DNA from: Heterohyrax brucei
Lineage: Eukaryota; Chordata; Mammalia; Hyracoidea; Procaviidae
NCBI GenBank assembly: GCA_028571685.1
Contig: CM053148.1
Coordinates: 83,784,001 to 83,848,000 of the forward strand
Length of the DNA stretch: 64,000 bases
Reading direction: 5' to 3'
Shown: piece by piece, positions 1 through 12,917 of the stretch
Layout: the number at the start of each line of letters is the position of its first letter
Numbering within the stretch: the first letter of the stretch is position 1
Position numbers and translations under genes: made by a program
Notes under the pieces: generated by a model
Seen by the model: only the letters and a program-made list of their open reading frames with translations
The model's database searches: none
Told to the model about the DNA's origin: nothing

Positions 1-385
1 ACTGTGAAATACCTGAAAGATATTTAAACTCTTTCCTGGTGCACAGTAAACACTACTACTGTTTGTGTGATAGAAGATTCCAAGGAAACACTTGTAGAGT
101 GGGACAGTATTTCTATGACAAAATTATTGAAGTGTCACTGAGGGTACTAAGTGGCACACACACTGCCAAAGACCTTTGACACTCATCCTGTTACAATTAC
201 ATGGATCCCTTTCCACCATGATTGATTAACTTCAAAGCACAAAACAATCCTACACACTAAATCTTTCCCCATCAACGCAATAGCACCCATTTATCCTCAT
301 TAACATCATAGAGACAGGTATGCCAACATGGAGGAACGTTGCAGAATCCCAGGAATTATGGCCCATCGAAATTGCTTCAGATGTT
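1..385. other. Unassigned left edge
   Basis: I see no gene, RNA or full repeat here. The stretch is AT-rich, and its second half (about 280-385) has a loose resemblance to degenerate interspersed-repeat sequence. Clear homology to copy B of the local duplication starts only near 385. Confidence 0.4.
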
Positions 386-1184
386 TTAGGGAACGTGATT
401 CAACCCATGACAGTAACTACCTGAGTACGCAGCTGAAGACGAAGAGAACCCAGAGTCCCTTAGTTCTGTGCCTACTCAAAGTCTTTCTTGTAGAACCTTG
501 TACTCTTCCACGGAACAGAAATGGTTCAGCAATAGAAATCTTCCCCTCCAGGTGGGCACCACAGATTCGATTCCTTAAAAAGAAAAAAAAGTCATGTCAC
601 TGGGTGATAACTTGGAAAGTCAAGAGACGTATGCAGTTAAATATCTCCTGGAACTGAACTTCAGTCCAGAGCTACACACAGTGGCAGATATCGCCACAAC
701 AGCCAGGAGAATTTCCATCCAAAAGTTATGTATATTTTTCCATTTGCCTCCATTATAGTGTTATTTTAATGATACATGGTAAAGAAATATCAGACTAGGT
801 TTATATGAACCTTCGTAACAATAATCTTTTGAAGGTGTTCACATTTACCTAAACTGATTCTCACATGCTAAGCCTGCAAGCTGGATTTTACAGTTCACAC
901 CTCCTTAAATACGTCAACTAGATTTTATGCTTTTTCTCTCTAGATTTCTGAGTGGATTTTATGTTTCTTAATCATAAAAACATGTTTTTTTGGTAAGAAA
1001 AGACTGATGAAATACTTCTGAAAAATCAGTCAGTGAGAAACCTATGGAGCACAGTTCTACCAACTCAATGGCAACTATTTTTTTGTTTGTTTTAGGAGTT
1101 TTTTTTTGTTTTTCTAACAGTTACAATAGCTTTGCAGAGACATCTGAGATGTTGCCCCTACTGAAGTCAACACATATGTGGTTA

Positions 1185-2033
1185 CAGCTTTATGTAGCAT
1201 GTGTTAATGAGGCTCTGTTTTGAAGGATTGTACACGATTGTGAGACATATTACAGTAAAGCTTCCAGTACTCTAACCAAATGTCAGCAGTTCATATCCAC
1301 CAGCCACTCCCCAGATACCCTGTGTGACAGTTTTTATCCATCCTCTAGGGTCACTGGGGGTCAGAATGAGCCTGAAGACAACAGGTCTGTTTGTTTGGTT
1401 TGGTTTTCTAGTACACAAGATTATTGACATTAATACCTAACACATCACAGGCCGTAGTCATTTCTTAGATGATTCAATTGACCTCCAACCTTATCCAGAA
1501 TTATGACACAACTCTGTTATTTCAGAAGGCATTTTTTATTACTTAGTGTTGCTGTAATAGAAATACCACTAGTGAGGGGGCTTTAGAGAACAGCGGTTTA
1601 TTTTCTCACATTTCTGGAGTCCAGACTTTTGAATGCCAAGTTGTGACTCTAGTGAGAACTCCCTGGTCTGTTTCAGCTCCCAGTAGCTGCCAGCAGTCCT
1701 TAGCATTCCCAGGCTTGTGGCTCCATCTGTCCCCATTGTCTTTCTTCTTATTCCAGTGTGTACTTCTTTGTCTATTCTACTCTGCTGTTTTTGCAGTTAA
1801 GATGTCTTTACATTTAGGACATACCTTATTCTGGTGTGGCCTCATTAACAAAGCAAGTCAAGTCTATCTAAAGTTACCCACTGCCTGTGGCTCAACAACA
1901 TCTCTATCCTGTAAGGTGAGTATGAGTCAGAACACCAGTGGGTTAGGGTCTCTAAATAAAGATATGTGGTTCTTTTTTCTTTGGTTTTATCTTCAGAATA
2001 AAATATAAAATAAATAGCAAACTTTTTAAAACC
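1185..2033 (+). repeat. Extra copy of segment S, left of L1-A
   Basis: This composite block consists of single-copy-like sequence, an AfroSINE at about 1265-1410, more sequence, and a second SINE tail at about 1900-1960. It matches, in the same order and orientation, 11105-12145 and 53400-54270. Because a mosaic of several elements is shared over its whole length, this is a duplicated genomic segment and not a dispersed repeat family. In copy B the corresponding position, between left flank and L1, lacks it. Confidence 0.75.
1265..1410 (+). mobile_element. AfroSINE, degenerate
   Basis: Sense orientation. Recognised by the order CTAACC..GTCAGCAGTTC..CCACCAGCCACTCC, then GGGTCACT..GTCAGAAT and a TTTGGTTTGGTTTT-like tail. 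The same insertion is present in the other two copies of segment S, so it predates their duplication. Confidence 0.7.
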
Positions 2034-4869
2034 ATTTCATGTACTCTGAATGAAAGTTTAGAATCCAAATCGAGTTGCCATAGGAAACTCTGCACTCAAA
2101 CGACTATGCAACTCTAACCGCACCCCTTCTCCCTGGGACAGCCCGCTCTTCCTTTCCACCCTGTACTTCTCATGTCATACCAACTAGTTTCTATCCCTGC
2201 ATCGTCTTATCTCTTATCTCATCTGTGGACAAGAACTGCTCAGATAGCCTCATGTATGTATTTAAGCCCAGAAGCATACCGTTTACCAGCATTATTCTAT
2301 ATTTTATATTCTAGTCTACACTTTGTCTGAAGAGTTGACTTCTGTACTCATTTCAGCTCAGGCCCACCAGAAAATCCAGGTCCCATGTTCTCAAGAGACT
2401 TTTCAGTCTGATGGACCAAAAAATCTGGCCTTTTAATAGAGTGCTATTCTACACATCCATATTTCTCCCACTACATCAGGGATCTTACGTTGTGTTCCCT
2501 GTCAGGACAGTTGCTGGTGGTAGCCGGGCACCGTCTGCTTCTTCTGGTCTCATGCTGATGTAGTCTTTGCATCATATGCAGCCTGCTGTCTTCTGGGCTC
2601 ATGCTTTTCTCATGTCTTTGATTTCCTTCATTCTGCTCTGCTCCAGGAGGACTGGGACCAAGTGATGCTACTCAGATGGCTGCTTTTTAGCTTTTAAGAC
2701 CCCAGGTGCCTGGCAGTAACCAAACTGCTATGCAGAATATTTTCTTAAGAAACAAAAACAGTTTAGTTAAAGCAAATTAATCTAGATGTCTCCTGAAACC
2801 ATGGTCCTCAGACCCCAGTACCTGCTACTTGTCCTTCAAACTTTTGGGTTGTATTTAGAAAAACTTTTAGCTTTTGGTGTAATCTTGAGCTAACCTCCCT
2901 CCTCCCTCACGCTGTCACTCCCTTCACCTAACCCAATTCCTGTCTATTATCTAATTTATAAATACTTGGCTCTTTCTTCTCCCTGACCTCTCGTAACCAT
3001 TAAGGATTATTTTCTTCAACGCTTAAACTTTTCCCTGAGTCCTTAGAACAGAGGTCTCATTGAATTTTTGTCTTTTTGCAACTAATTTCACTCAGCGTAA
3101 TGTCTTACAGATGTCTCCATTTTATCAGATGTTTCCCAAGTTTACCACTGTTCTGTAACATTGCATAGTATTCCACTGTGTGAATATAGCATAGTTTGTT
3201 TATGAGCTCATCTGCTGATGGGCATGTAGGTTGGTTCCACCGTTTTTGCTGTTGTGGACTATGCTGCAATTAACATTGGAGTGCATGCATCTTTTTGTGC
3301 GACACTTCTTATTTCTTCAGGGTATATTCCAAGCAGTGGGATTGCTGGATAACACGGTATTTCCATTTCTAATTTTTTAAGAGGACACCAAAATGATTTT
3401 CAAAGTGCTTGTACCGTGTTACATTTCCACCAGCAGTGTAGAAGAGTTCCAGTCTCCCCACAACCTCTCCAACATTTATTGTTTTGTGTCTTTTGGATTA
3501 ATGAAAGTTTTGTTGTGGGGAGATGTTATCTTATTGTAGTTTTGATGTGGATTTCTCTAAAGGATAGTGATCATAGGAATTTCCTCATGTATCCTTTAGC
3601 ATCATGGATATCTTCTTTGGTGAAGTTTCTATTCATATCACCCATGATTCAGTTAATTTGTCTTTTTCTTGCTGAGGTTTTGTAGTAAATTGTAGATTAT
3701 GGAGATTAGATACCCGTCAGATTCTAGGTTGGCAATTTCTTTTTTTTTCCTGTCTGTTAGTAGACTTACTACACTTTTGGTGAAGTCTTTGGATAAACAT
3801 AAGTATTTGATTTGTAGGACTTTATGTATTTTTTCTTCGGGTGTTTGCACATTCTCAGTAATATTATGTAATCTGTTTATGCTGTGTATTAAGGCTCCCA
3901 GCATTGTACTTATTGTTGTTGTTTTCTTCCATGATCTGTGTCATTTTAGATTTTATTTTTAGGTCTTTGATGTATTTTGGGTTAGTGTTTCTGTGTAGCA
4001 TAAGATACAGAAGTTGTTTTATTTAGGTTTTTTTTGAAGATAGGTATCCAGTTTTCCAAACACCATTCACAGAAGATGCTGTTTTTTTCCCCTAGTTCAC
4101 AGACTTTAGGCCTTTGTCAAATATCATCTGCTCGTAGGTGAATGGTGTTGTATCTGGGCTCTTTGTTCTGTTGCATTGGTCTGCATGTCTGTTTTTGTAC
4201 TTCCATCAGGCTGTTTTGAGTACCATTGCAGTGTAATAGTTTCTAAAGTCAGTTAATTGAGGCCTCCCTCTTTAGTCTTCTTCGTCAGTATTTCTTTACC
4301 TACGATGGCTTCTTCACTTTTTATATGATGTTGGTAATTTGTTTTTTTATCTCATTAAAAAAAAAATGACATTGAAAGTTACATTGAAAGTTACATTCTA
4401 TCCATAGATTGCTTTAGGGAAAGTAGACATTTTTATGATGTTAAGTCTTCTTATCCACGAGCAAAGTAGGCTTCTCTTTCTATATAAGTCTCCTTTGGTT
4501 TCTTGCAGTGGAGTCTTTTAATTTCTTTGTGTGGGTCACTTACATCTCTGGTTAGATTTATTCCTAAATTTTCTTTTTATCTTCTTGGGGGCTATTGATT
4601 TGGCAATTTTCTCTTTCGTGGTCTCTTTGTTGGCAAAAAGGAATCACACTGATTTGCTTATGTTTATCTTGTATTCTGATACTTTGCTGAACTCCTCTAT
4701 TAATTTCAGTAGTTTTTCACAGGTTATTAAAAAGGGTTTTCTGTGTGTAAGATCATATCATCTATGAATAGAGATATTTTTTCTTTTCCCTTACCAATTT
4801 ACACCCTTCATTTGTTTCTTGCCTGATTGCTCTGACTAGAACCTCCAGGACAATGTTGAATAGAAGAGG

Positions 4870-5972
4870 TTTTAAGACCTCAGACTCCACTCATCAATGT
4901 GGGGTGCAGAGAGCCCTCTTAGCAAAACACTAGTTGTACCAGTTGGTCCCGATTTCACCTAAGAGCATGGTCCCCTGCCCCCTGCCCCAGCTACTCTATC
5001 CTTGCAATATTGGGTTAAGATGGAAGGAGTACTCAAGTTATGCTAAAGTCCACTTAATGTTGTTCTTGTTTCTAATGTGTGCTATCACCGATTTCATGCA
5101 ATCATATTTCTAGCAACTATCTAATCTAAACCATCGTCCCCTCGCCCTCCCTCCCTTCCCTTGCAGCTGTCAAAGAGTCTTTTCCTCTATACATGAGTCT
5201 GTTTTTGAGATCTTATCATAGGGGTCTCGTACAAATTTGTCCTTTTGTTGCTGACTACCTTCACTCAACATAATGTCTTCCAGCTGAAACATTGGTGAGT
5301 GGCATCTGGGGTCTTAAAAGCTGCCAAGTTGCCATCTGAGGGCACAGCAAATGGTCCCAATTCAACAGGAATGGATGCTCACTGAGGACCAAAATGACAT
5401 GGGGTAAAGACAACACAGGAGATAAGAGAGACTCACATGACTGGGTGCCTACATTGACTTGGGACCAGAAGAACCGGATGGTGGTAGCACCAGTGGTAGC
5501 TGCAACGGAGCTCACTAAGTTGAGTCTCACTGGCAACACAAGAATAAAAAGGGGTGCACCCTGAGATCTCCACTAAAAGACCTCAATTGATGATCCAGTG
5601 GTTTCAGGGTTCCCCTGGCAGCATGGCCCCTGGCTCTGATGCTGCCCTCGCTCATAAATCATAACAAAGGTCCACTCTTCGGACATGAATAGATTGGGCT
5701 TGGTGATGCAGAGTGACCATATATCGGATGTACTTTATGATTCTATGCATCTATAGGATATCATCCTGCTGACTTCTGGCTGGAGGAAGGAGAATGGGTG
5801 CAGAGGAGGGGAAAGGAGACTGTTGGGAGGATGAGACATGTATGAAGCAGAAAGGAATAGTGTGCTGTCACTGGGCAGGAAGAGCAGTGGAAGTTGCATA
5901 TAGGTGGCCATGTAAATTTATACGGGAATGTACATTTTCACTCGGTCATAATGAAAAAATAAAATAAAAAAA
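4870..5972 (+). mobile_element. Young L1 3' end with 5' inversion
   Basis: Inserted in L1-A. The right part (about 5284-5972) is sense L1 3'UTR ending in an A-rich tail. The left part (about 4870-5283) is the adjacent upstream L1 sequence in reverse orientation. The two parts meet at the shared word ACATTGG. This head-to-head structure is the classic product of twin priming during L1 integration. Copy B has no insertion at the equivalent place (near 48590), so it is younger than the duplication. I could not define a target-site duplication with confidence. Confidence 0.8.
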
Positions 5973-6242
5973 GTGGCGACAGTGGGCATCATTGTTTGGT
6001 TCTTGATCTCAAGGGCAATGCTTTTAGCTTCTATCCATTTAGGATGATGTTGGCCATTGTTTTGGCATAGATGTCCCTTATTATGTTGAAGAATTTCCCT
6101 TCTATTCCTATTTTTTGAAGAGTTTTTTAACATAAATGGATGTTGGACTTCGTCCGATGTCTTTTCTGCACCAATTAATAAAGTCAAGTCTTTTTGGTCT
6201 TTTGTTTTATTTATGTGGTTGAGCACAGTAGTTACCTTCCTT

Positions 6243-6510
6243 CTTCTTTTTTTAAAATTTAATTATTTATTGTGATTCAGGGAAAGCATATAATCTTGTT
6301 TCAATTCACATGTCCGCCTATGTGCATCTCCTACTGCTCTCCTTGCCTGGTGACAGCACACTCCTTGTTTCTGTTCTAGACAAGTCATATCCTCTTAACA
6401 AACTCCTGCCCCCTCTTCTCCACCCTCTCCACTCCCCTCTAGCAAGACGCCAGTAGGACGACATCCTACAGATTCATAGAACCATAAAATGCACACACGA
6501 TATGGTCATT
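6243..6510 (-). mobile_element. 5'-truncated L1 3' end
   Basis: An antisense copy of the terminal L1 3'UTR, matching the 3' end of the nested L1 at about 28055-28320. It interrupts L1-A ORF2, which resumes with TTTTTCTAATGTTGAACC. Copy B is uninterrupted at that point (near 48850). Confidence 0.7.
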
Positions 6511-8040
6511 CTGTGTTTTTCTAATGTTGAACCACCCCTTCATGCCTACTATGAATCCTGCTTGGTCATGGTGAATTATAATTAATGTTTTTTATATGTT
6601 GTTGAATTCTCTTAGCTAGTATTTTGTTGAGGAGTTTTGCATGTAAGCTCTCTAGAGATACTGCTCTGTTATTTTTCTTTTTAATGCTGTCTTTACCTAA
6701 TTTTGGTATCAATATTGTTCTTGCTTCACAGAATGAATTCGAGAATTTTCCATCTTTTTCTGTATTCTGGAACACCTTTAATAACAGTGGCATCAGTTTT
6801 TCTCTGAAGGTTTGGTAGAGTTCTCCAGTGAAGTCATCTGGGCCAGAGCTTTTTTTCAGTTGGGAGTTATTCAATCTCTTCTTTTGTGTTGGGTTTGCTT
6901 AGTTGTTCTACCATTGTTTGTGCTAGGTTTGATACGTGGTAAGTGTCTAGAAAATTGTACATTTTATCTAGGTTTTTGAATTTGTTAGAGTGTAATTTTC
7001 CATTGCATTCTGTTATGATTCTTTCGATTTCAGTTGGGTCTGTTGGGATTTCACCCATCTCATTTCTTATTGAGGTTGTTTGCTCACTCTCTGTTTTACT
7101 TTTGTCAGTTTGGGCAATGGTTTATCAATTTTATTGGTCTTTTCCAAAAACTAGCTTTAGGACCTTTTGGCTCTTTCAGTCATTTTCCTATTCTCTGGTT
7201 CGTCTAGTTGTGTTCTAATTTTTATTACTTGTTTTCTTCTTGTTTCTGAGGAGTTCTTCCATTGTTCTATTTCTACTGGTTCAAGTTGTATAGCTAATTA
7301 TTTGTTTTGAGCCCTTTCTTCTTTTCGTATATGTGCATTCATTGAGATAAACTGACCTCCAAGCACAGATTTTGCTGTGTCCCATAGATTCTGGGAGGAT
7401 GTGCCTTAATTCTCATTTGATTCTATGAATTTCTGTATCCCATCCTTGATTTTTTTCTATAATCTGGTTGTTTTTGAGCAAGGGGTTGCTCAGTTTCCAT
7501 GTGTTGATTTTTTTCCTTCTTTTTTCTGTTTTGATTTTTACTTCTATTGTCTAAAACTATACTTTGCAATATTTCAATACTTTGATTTTGTTAAAGATTG
7601 CTCTTTGGCCTAATGTGTGGTCAACTCTGAAGAATCTTCGATGAATGTTGGAAAGTATGTTTTGCTGCTGTTTGTTGGAATGTTCTGTATGTCTATGAGG
7701 TCAAATAGGTTGATTGTGACATTTACATCTTCTGTATCTTTACTGAGTTTTTTTCCCCTAGCTGTTCTGTCCTGCACTGAGAGTGATGTGTTGAAGTCTC
7801 CTACTACTATGTGGAGCTGTCTTATTCTGTTTTTGATGCATTCAGTGTTCATTTTATGTATTTTGGAGCCATATTGTTGAGTGCATAGATATTCAGTATG
7901 GTTATGTCCTCCTAGAGAACTGATCCTTTAATCAGTATATAATGTCCATTCATATTCAATATGGTGGATTTTACTTTAAAGTCTATTTTATTAGAGATTA
8001 TTATAGCTGTTTCTGTTCTTTTTAGAATGTTGTTAGGTTA

Positions 8041-8208
8041 CTATATGTATATGTGTGTATATACATACATATATATGTATATACATGTGTATGTATATGA
8101 ATTTGGGAATACTCAAAGGCATAAACAAAGTAGAACTCAAAGGATGGAAAAATATATATATGTACATATATATTTGTATATGTATATGTGTTTATATATA
8201 TATATTCT
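8041..8208. repeat. AT-rich TATATG/TATATA simple repeats
   Basis: Two blocks of alternating purine-pyrimidine AT-rich sequence (about 8041-8100 and 8147-8208) inside the L1-A endonuclease region. The second block is the spacer of the inverted repeat described at 8111-8244. L1-B has a T-run instead at the equivalent place. Confidence 0.85.
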
Positions 8209-8244
8209 CATCTTTTGAGTTCTACTTTGTTCATGCCTTTGAGT
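8111..8244. repeat. 36-base inverted repeat with AT-rich spacer
   Basis: The arms are 8111-8146 and 8209-8244. One arm is the reverse complement of the other at 34 of 36 positions. The spacer is 62 bases of nearly pure A and T, itself locally palindromic. The right arm is native L1 ORF2 sequence, recognisable in L1-B and the nested L1. The left arm is an inverted copy of it. As single-stranded DNA this would form a strong hairpin. Confidence 0.9.
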
Positions 8245-8654
8245 CTAGGTTATGTCTCCTGCTGGCAGCTTAGAGATGGATTGCATTTTTTTTTATCCAG
8301 TCTTCAGCATCTCTGTTTCTTAATTGTTGCATTTAGTCCATTTACATTCAGCATGATTATTGATGGACATGAGCTTATCATTTTGATATATTTTTGTGTG
8401 TGCTGTAGACAAGTTTTTTTTTCCATTTAACTTCCTGTGCTGAATTTTTTTTCTTTATGTGTTTTCTTTTCATCTTTATCAACATTGGTGGTTTTGTGTT
8501 TGCTGGAACTTCATGCTTTTCTTGTTTATTATTTTGATGTGAAATTGGTAGTTTCCTTTTTAGTTACCTTAATATTTACCCCCCCTTTTTTTTTCTAGAT
8601 TTAAACCAGTCTTTAATTTCTTTTTATCACCTTACCTTTATCTCTATCTGAAGG

Positions 8655-8790
8655 ATAAAACTGAAAAAGCCAAACTGACTGTCTTTGAGTCAGGTCCAAT
8701 ACATATGGCGCTTGTTGCATCCCTCTGTTTTGATGTAATGTTTGTCAGATTCGACTCGATGGCACTTGGCTTTGGCAATGACATCTTTGT
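8655..8790. mobile_element. Inverted pair of AfroSINE 3' ends
   Basis: An antisense AfroSINE 3' end (about 8658-8698, CTTTGAGTCAGG) faces a sense one (about 8750-8785, GATTCGACTCGATGGCAC), with about 50 unrelated bases between. It interrupts L1-A and is absent from L1-B. A 5'-inverted or doubled insertion would explain it. Confidence 0.5.
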
Positions 8791-11104
8791 TTTCCTATCT
8801 TCAGTGTTTTATCTATGATATATTTTTGTGATTCCCCTATTTTGGTTGATATGTAGTTGCTCTGATCTGTGTTCTAGTCTTGACTTGTTACATGGTGTTA
8901 TTGGTTTTCTAACCAAAAGACTCCTTTTAGTATTTCTTGTAATTTTGATTTGGTTGTTGCAAATTTTCTAATGTGCTGTTTATCTGGAAGTGTTCTAATT
9001 TGCCATCATATTTGAGAGGCAGACTTTCTGGATATGCCATTCTTGGGTGGCAATTATTTTCCTTCAAGGCTTTGTGTACGTCATCCCCTTGCCTCTTTTG
9101 CCTGCATGGTTTCTGCTGAGGATTCCAAACTCAGTCTTATAGATACTCCTTTGTGGGTTATTTTCTGTTTAGCATTAACCACTTTTAAAAGTGTCTCTTT
9201 ACTTTTATTTTTGGCAAGATTTGTTATTATATGCCTTGGTGTTTTCCTTGGGGATCTGCCTTGTAAGGAGTTTGATGAGTATAGACATCTCATCTTTTAT
9301 GATATCAGGGAAGTTTTCTGTCAGCAAATCTTTCCCAGTACTCTTGGTATTTTCTGTTATCCTCCCTTTCCTGGTACTCTAATTACTTGTAGACTATTCC
9401 TTTTCATAGAGTGTCACCTAAATCTTAGTATTTCTTTCCCTTTTTTTCTTTTTTTTACTGTGATTAACTGAGAGTATATAATCCAAATTGGTTTTGCAGG
9501 TCTCTTATTTATATTTCCTGAAGTTCTTAAATTCTTTTTATCTGATTTTTCTCAAATATGTTGTTGTCACTTGCTTTATCTTCAGTCTCACCAATTTGGC
9601 CTTCCATTGCCTGAATTTGCTTTTCTGAGTTTTTATTGACTTGTCTGATTCTTTAATCTTATTAGTTCCTGAACTTATAAATTTGCTACTTTATGCTTTC
9701 TTGTAGCCCATTCAGTGTGTGATTTTGTTCTGTTGCCTTTTGCCTCACTTGCTTCCTCATGTCTTGAAGAGTCCTAAATATTGACCATTTTTATTCTACT
9801 TCTGATAGTTCAAGGATATTTTCTTCATTTGGAAAATTTGATTCTTTGTTTTGGGAACTTCCTGAAGAATTTATACTCTGCTTCTTTAAGCACTTTGATA
9901 CGGACTGCTGATTCAGAGCCATCAGTAAATTGTATTTACACATTTTCCATTTGCTTTCTGTGTTCTAGGTTCCTGTTTTGAAATGTACAGATACGCTGGT
10001 TGTATGTGATAGTTTGGCTATAGTTGTCTTTGAAGCTTTAATGTACTTTCACCAGATAGTTATATCTATTACTTGACACAGGAGACCAAGAGTCTGTTTA
10101 CTTTTATTACATGAATTCGGCTCAGGTGTCTGGGTAATCAACCATCAGTAAGTGGTAAAGGATCTTGCCCAGTGTCCCAGATGGGCAGGTGTGGCTGGTA
10201 CAGGCATACATGTCTGGCTGCAGCTGCTGAGTAAGACACAGGATGAACAGCCATCCCTGAGTGTCTGGGAGGATGGCATATGTCCTTATGTGTGAATCTA
10301 TGTGAAGAAACAGTTTCTACCCTGATTTTTTTGGCTTAGGGGAGCTGACAGAACTACCCCCTCTTTAAGAGTTTGTTAAATTGTTCCCCCTGTGAATCTT
10401 GGAGAATCACTCATGGCAGGCTTAAGGAGTACTACTTCTGGCTTGGTCAGTGTTACTAGACTACAGGGCTGAGAGCAGAGCAGAAAAGGGATGGGGACTG
10501 TGATTCCAGGAGGGCTTGAGGTGTCCTACATCCAGCTCAATTAATGGGGTCAGAGTCTTGCACCAGGCACAGAACAGATAAGAGAAAGGGAGAATGGCTC
10601 AGGTTGGGCTTGAGAAATCCTGCGTCTAGCTCAGTTACTGATACCGCACACTAGCACTGGACACAGTGCAGAACAGGGATGGGGGAGTGCTAGGAGAAGA
10701 AAACAGGCCATCTCCACAGAAAGAATCAGATCCGTACATGGTAGGTTACTCAATACACTCAGCTTTTGATGATCTGGCAATGTCTACAGCTGGCTCAGAA
10801 TGCATGTGTGCACTTTCCATACAATAACCCCTGCTGAAAGCAATGACCACCAGCCTCCACAGTTGGGCTCACAATTCAGTGGCTGTGGCTGTCTCCTGGC
10901 AGGTCAGGTCTGTGGAATCCTATATATTTCTGGTTCTATTCTCCATTCTCCATACTCAGTCCAACTTCTCAACGTTCCTGCTGATGTCCAGGGCTCCTAA
11001 GATATCATATGTACTAGATTTGTTTGTTTTGTGGGTCTTTGTTGTTAGAGGGGTCACAAAAAGCATCCTTCTGCTCTGCCATCTTGGCCCCACCTTCTCC
11101 TGTC

Positions 11105-12145
11105 AATTTCTTTAGAGGATGGTAATGAGGTGAGTCTCTGCATTTCAGGGTTATAAGTGATTATAAGTGAAGTATTATAATAAAGCTTCTGGTACACTAA
11201 CCAAAAGTCCAATACTTCAAATCTCTTGCTATTCTTTGGAAATCATATGGGGCAGTTCTTCTCCATATTCTATGGTAAGTATGTGTCAGAATCAGCCTGA
11301 CAACAAGTTTGTTTTGGTTTTCCAGTACCTAAGATAAATATTTCTATTTTTATTGACATTAATATCTGACACGAGTGTCATGATAGGGTCTTTTTTTTAG
11401 ATAATTCAATGGCTTTGCAATTTCATCCTGAATTATGGCACAACTCTGTTATTTCAGAAAATGTCTTCATTATCTATTGTTGCTATAATGGAAATACCAC
11501 AAGTGGGTGGTTTAGAGAACAGCAGTTTATTTTGTAACAGATCAGAAGTGTAGAAGCATGAATTCAAGGTGTGGCTCTACAAAGAGGAACTTTCATTTCT
11601 ATTTCAGCTTCTAGAAGTTGCCAGCAGCCCTTACCCTTAGCATTCCTGGCCTGTAGCTGCACCTGTTGCCATTGTCCTTCTTCTCCTTGTCCCTGTGTGT
11701 AACTCTTCTCTATTCTGCTCTTTTTGTAACTCAGAATCCAAGGCGTGGCCCTACAAAGAGGAACTTTCGTGTCTATTTCAGCTCCTAGAAGTTGCCAGCA
11801 GCCCTTTGCATTCCTGGCCTTCAGCTGCATCTGGTGCCATTGTCCTTCTTCTCCTTATCTCTGTGTATAACTCTTTTTCAATTCTGCTCTTGTCATAACT
11901 AGGACATCTTAAGGCTCAAAACACACCTGGTTGTGGTATGACCTCATTCACGTAGCAAAAGAAAACCATATTTCCATACAGGGTCTGAGAACTGGTACCT
12001 GTTTTTGTCATAGGGTTGCTAGGAGTCAGAACTGACTCAGTGTCAATGAATTAATGCCTCTAAATAAAAATTGCATGTTTCTTTTTTCCTTGGTTTACAC
12101 TTCAAAATGAATTGCAAAACAAATAGCAAGTGTTTTTAATCATTC
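11105..12145 (+). repeat. Segment S of copy A, right of L1-A
   Basis: Homologous to 1185-2033 and 53400-54270. It contains an AfroSINE at about 11180-11325 and a second SINE tail at about 11960-12055. It is longer than its sisters because of the internal 174-base tandem duplication at 11555-11900. Confidence 0.75.
11555..11900 (+). repeat. Tandem duplication, two units of 174 bases
   Basis: The words CAAGGYGTGGC..CTACAAAGAGGAACTTTC..AGAAGTTGCCAGCAGCCC recur with a spacing of 174 bases (11565 and 11739). The other two copies of segment S carry a single unit, so this arose in copy A only. Confidence 0.85.
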
Positions 12146-12917
12146 AGCTTAATGGGGGGTAAACTAGAAGTTCATGAAAGAGAAAATGATGCCCATGACA
12201 AATTGATCTTGCAGGTTGTTATTATTATTGTTGTTATTTAATCGCTAGATACATGCCTTTCAGGATTTTTTCAACGGGAATAAAGTCGTCTTTACCTCTA
12301 TTTGTTCATTTATGCAAAGAGCATGGTGACATTCTGAAAGATTATTTTTAAGGGACGGAAGGTGTAAGAGGAAATGTCTAGTGATTTAAACACTGGAAAA
12401 AGAAAAGTAGTAGAACTTGTTATTTTTTATAATGGATTCTGAAAAGTACTACTATTCCTGTGGTGATGGTTGTTTTTGTTAGATCATCAGCATTAAACAG
12501 TAGTGTCTCACTGGTCTCTGAAAAATATAATATGAGTCCGCAGGTGGTGGTAAGTGGAAATTGTTCCACCAGAGACTTCCCAGTTTAGCTTGCAGGTCTT
12601 TTATTAAACAGTATTTATTCTTCCTTAGAAAAATTTGGGTTCCAGTGATTTTAAAAATACTAATAATTTTTGTTTTAGGAGTTGGTAGATATTTTTCCTA
12701 CTGGTTCAGATAAATACTAACAATTATCATGGCTATCAATAATACATGTGCAATTTGACAGACCTGTGCTAAAACAGACAAAAAAAAAAAAGAGTCCTAA
12801 TAGTAAACTGTAAATGGTTTAGGGAACCTAAAGTGCAGTGTGAAAGCATAGACATTCCAGCAGCATTTGCTTCTGTCCCCTCATGATAGGACGCACCGTG
12901 AGTTTTCCAACCCGGGG

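Larger units (their letters stand above)
2035..11103 (-). mobile_element. L1-A, old near-full-length LINE-1
   Basis: A LINE-1 lying antisense, so its 3' end is on the left. Order on the + strand: 3'UTR (about 2035-2960), ORF2 remnants (about 2960-8350, interrupted), ORF1 remnants (about 8900-9850) and 5'UTR to about 11103. There a reversed L1 start word (GCCATCTTGG) ends the element. Short ORF2 traces on the - strand include an endonuclease piece with GDFNT (7610-7852) and reverse-transcriptase pieces at 6566-7058. All reading frames are broken by stops and frameshifts. The 5' junction and flank equal those of L1-B, but the 3' flank does not. Confidence 0.85.

Noticed and set aside
9034-9471. 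145-codon open frame on the + strand
   Set aside because: It is the antisense of L1-A ORF1 and has a low-complexity, hydrophobic translation. The same applies to + strand frames at 3416-3962, 7425-7880 and 24546-24956(-).
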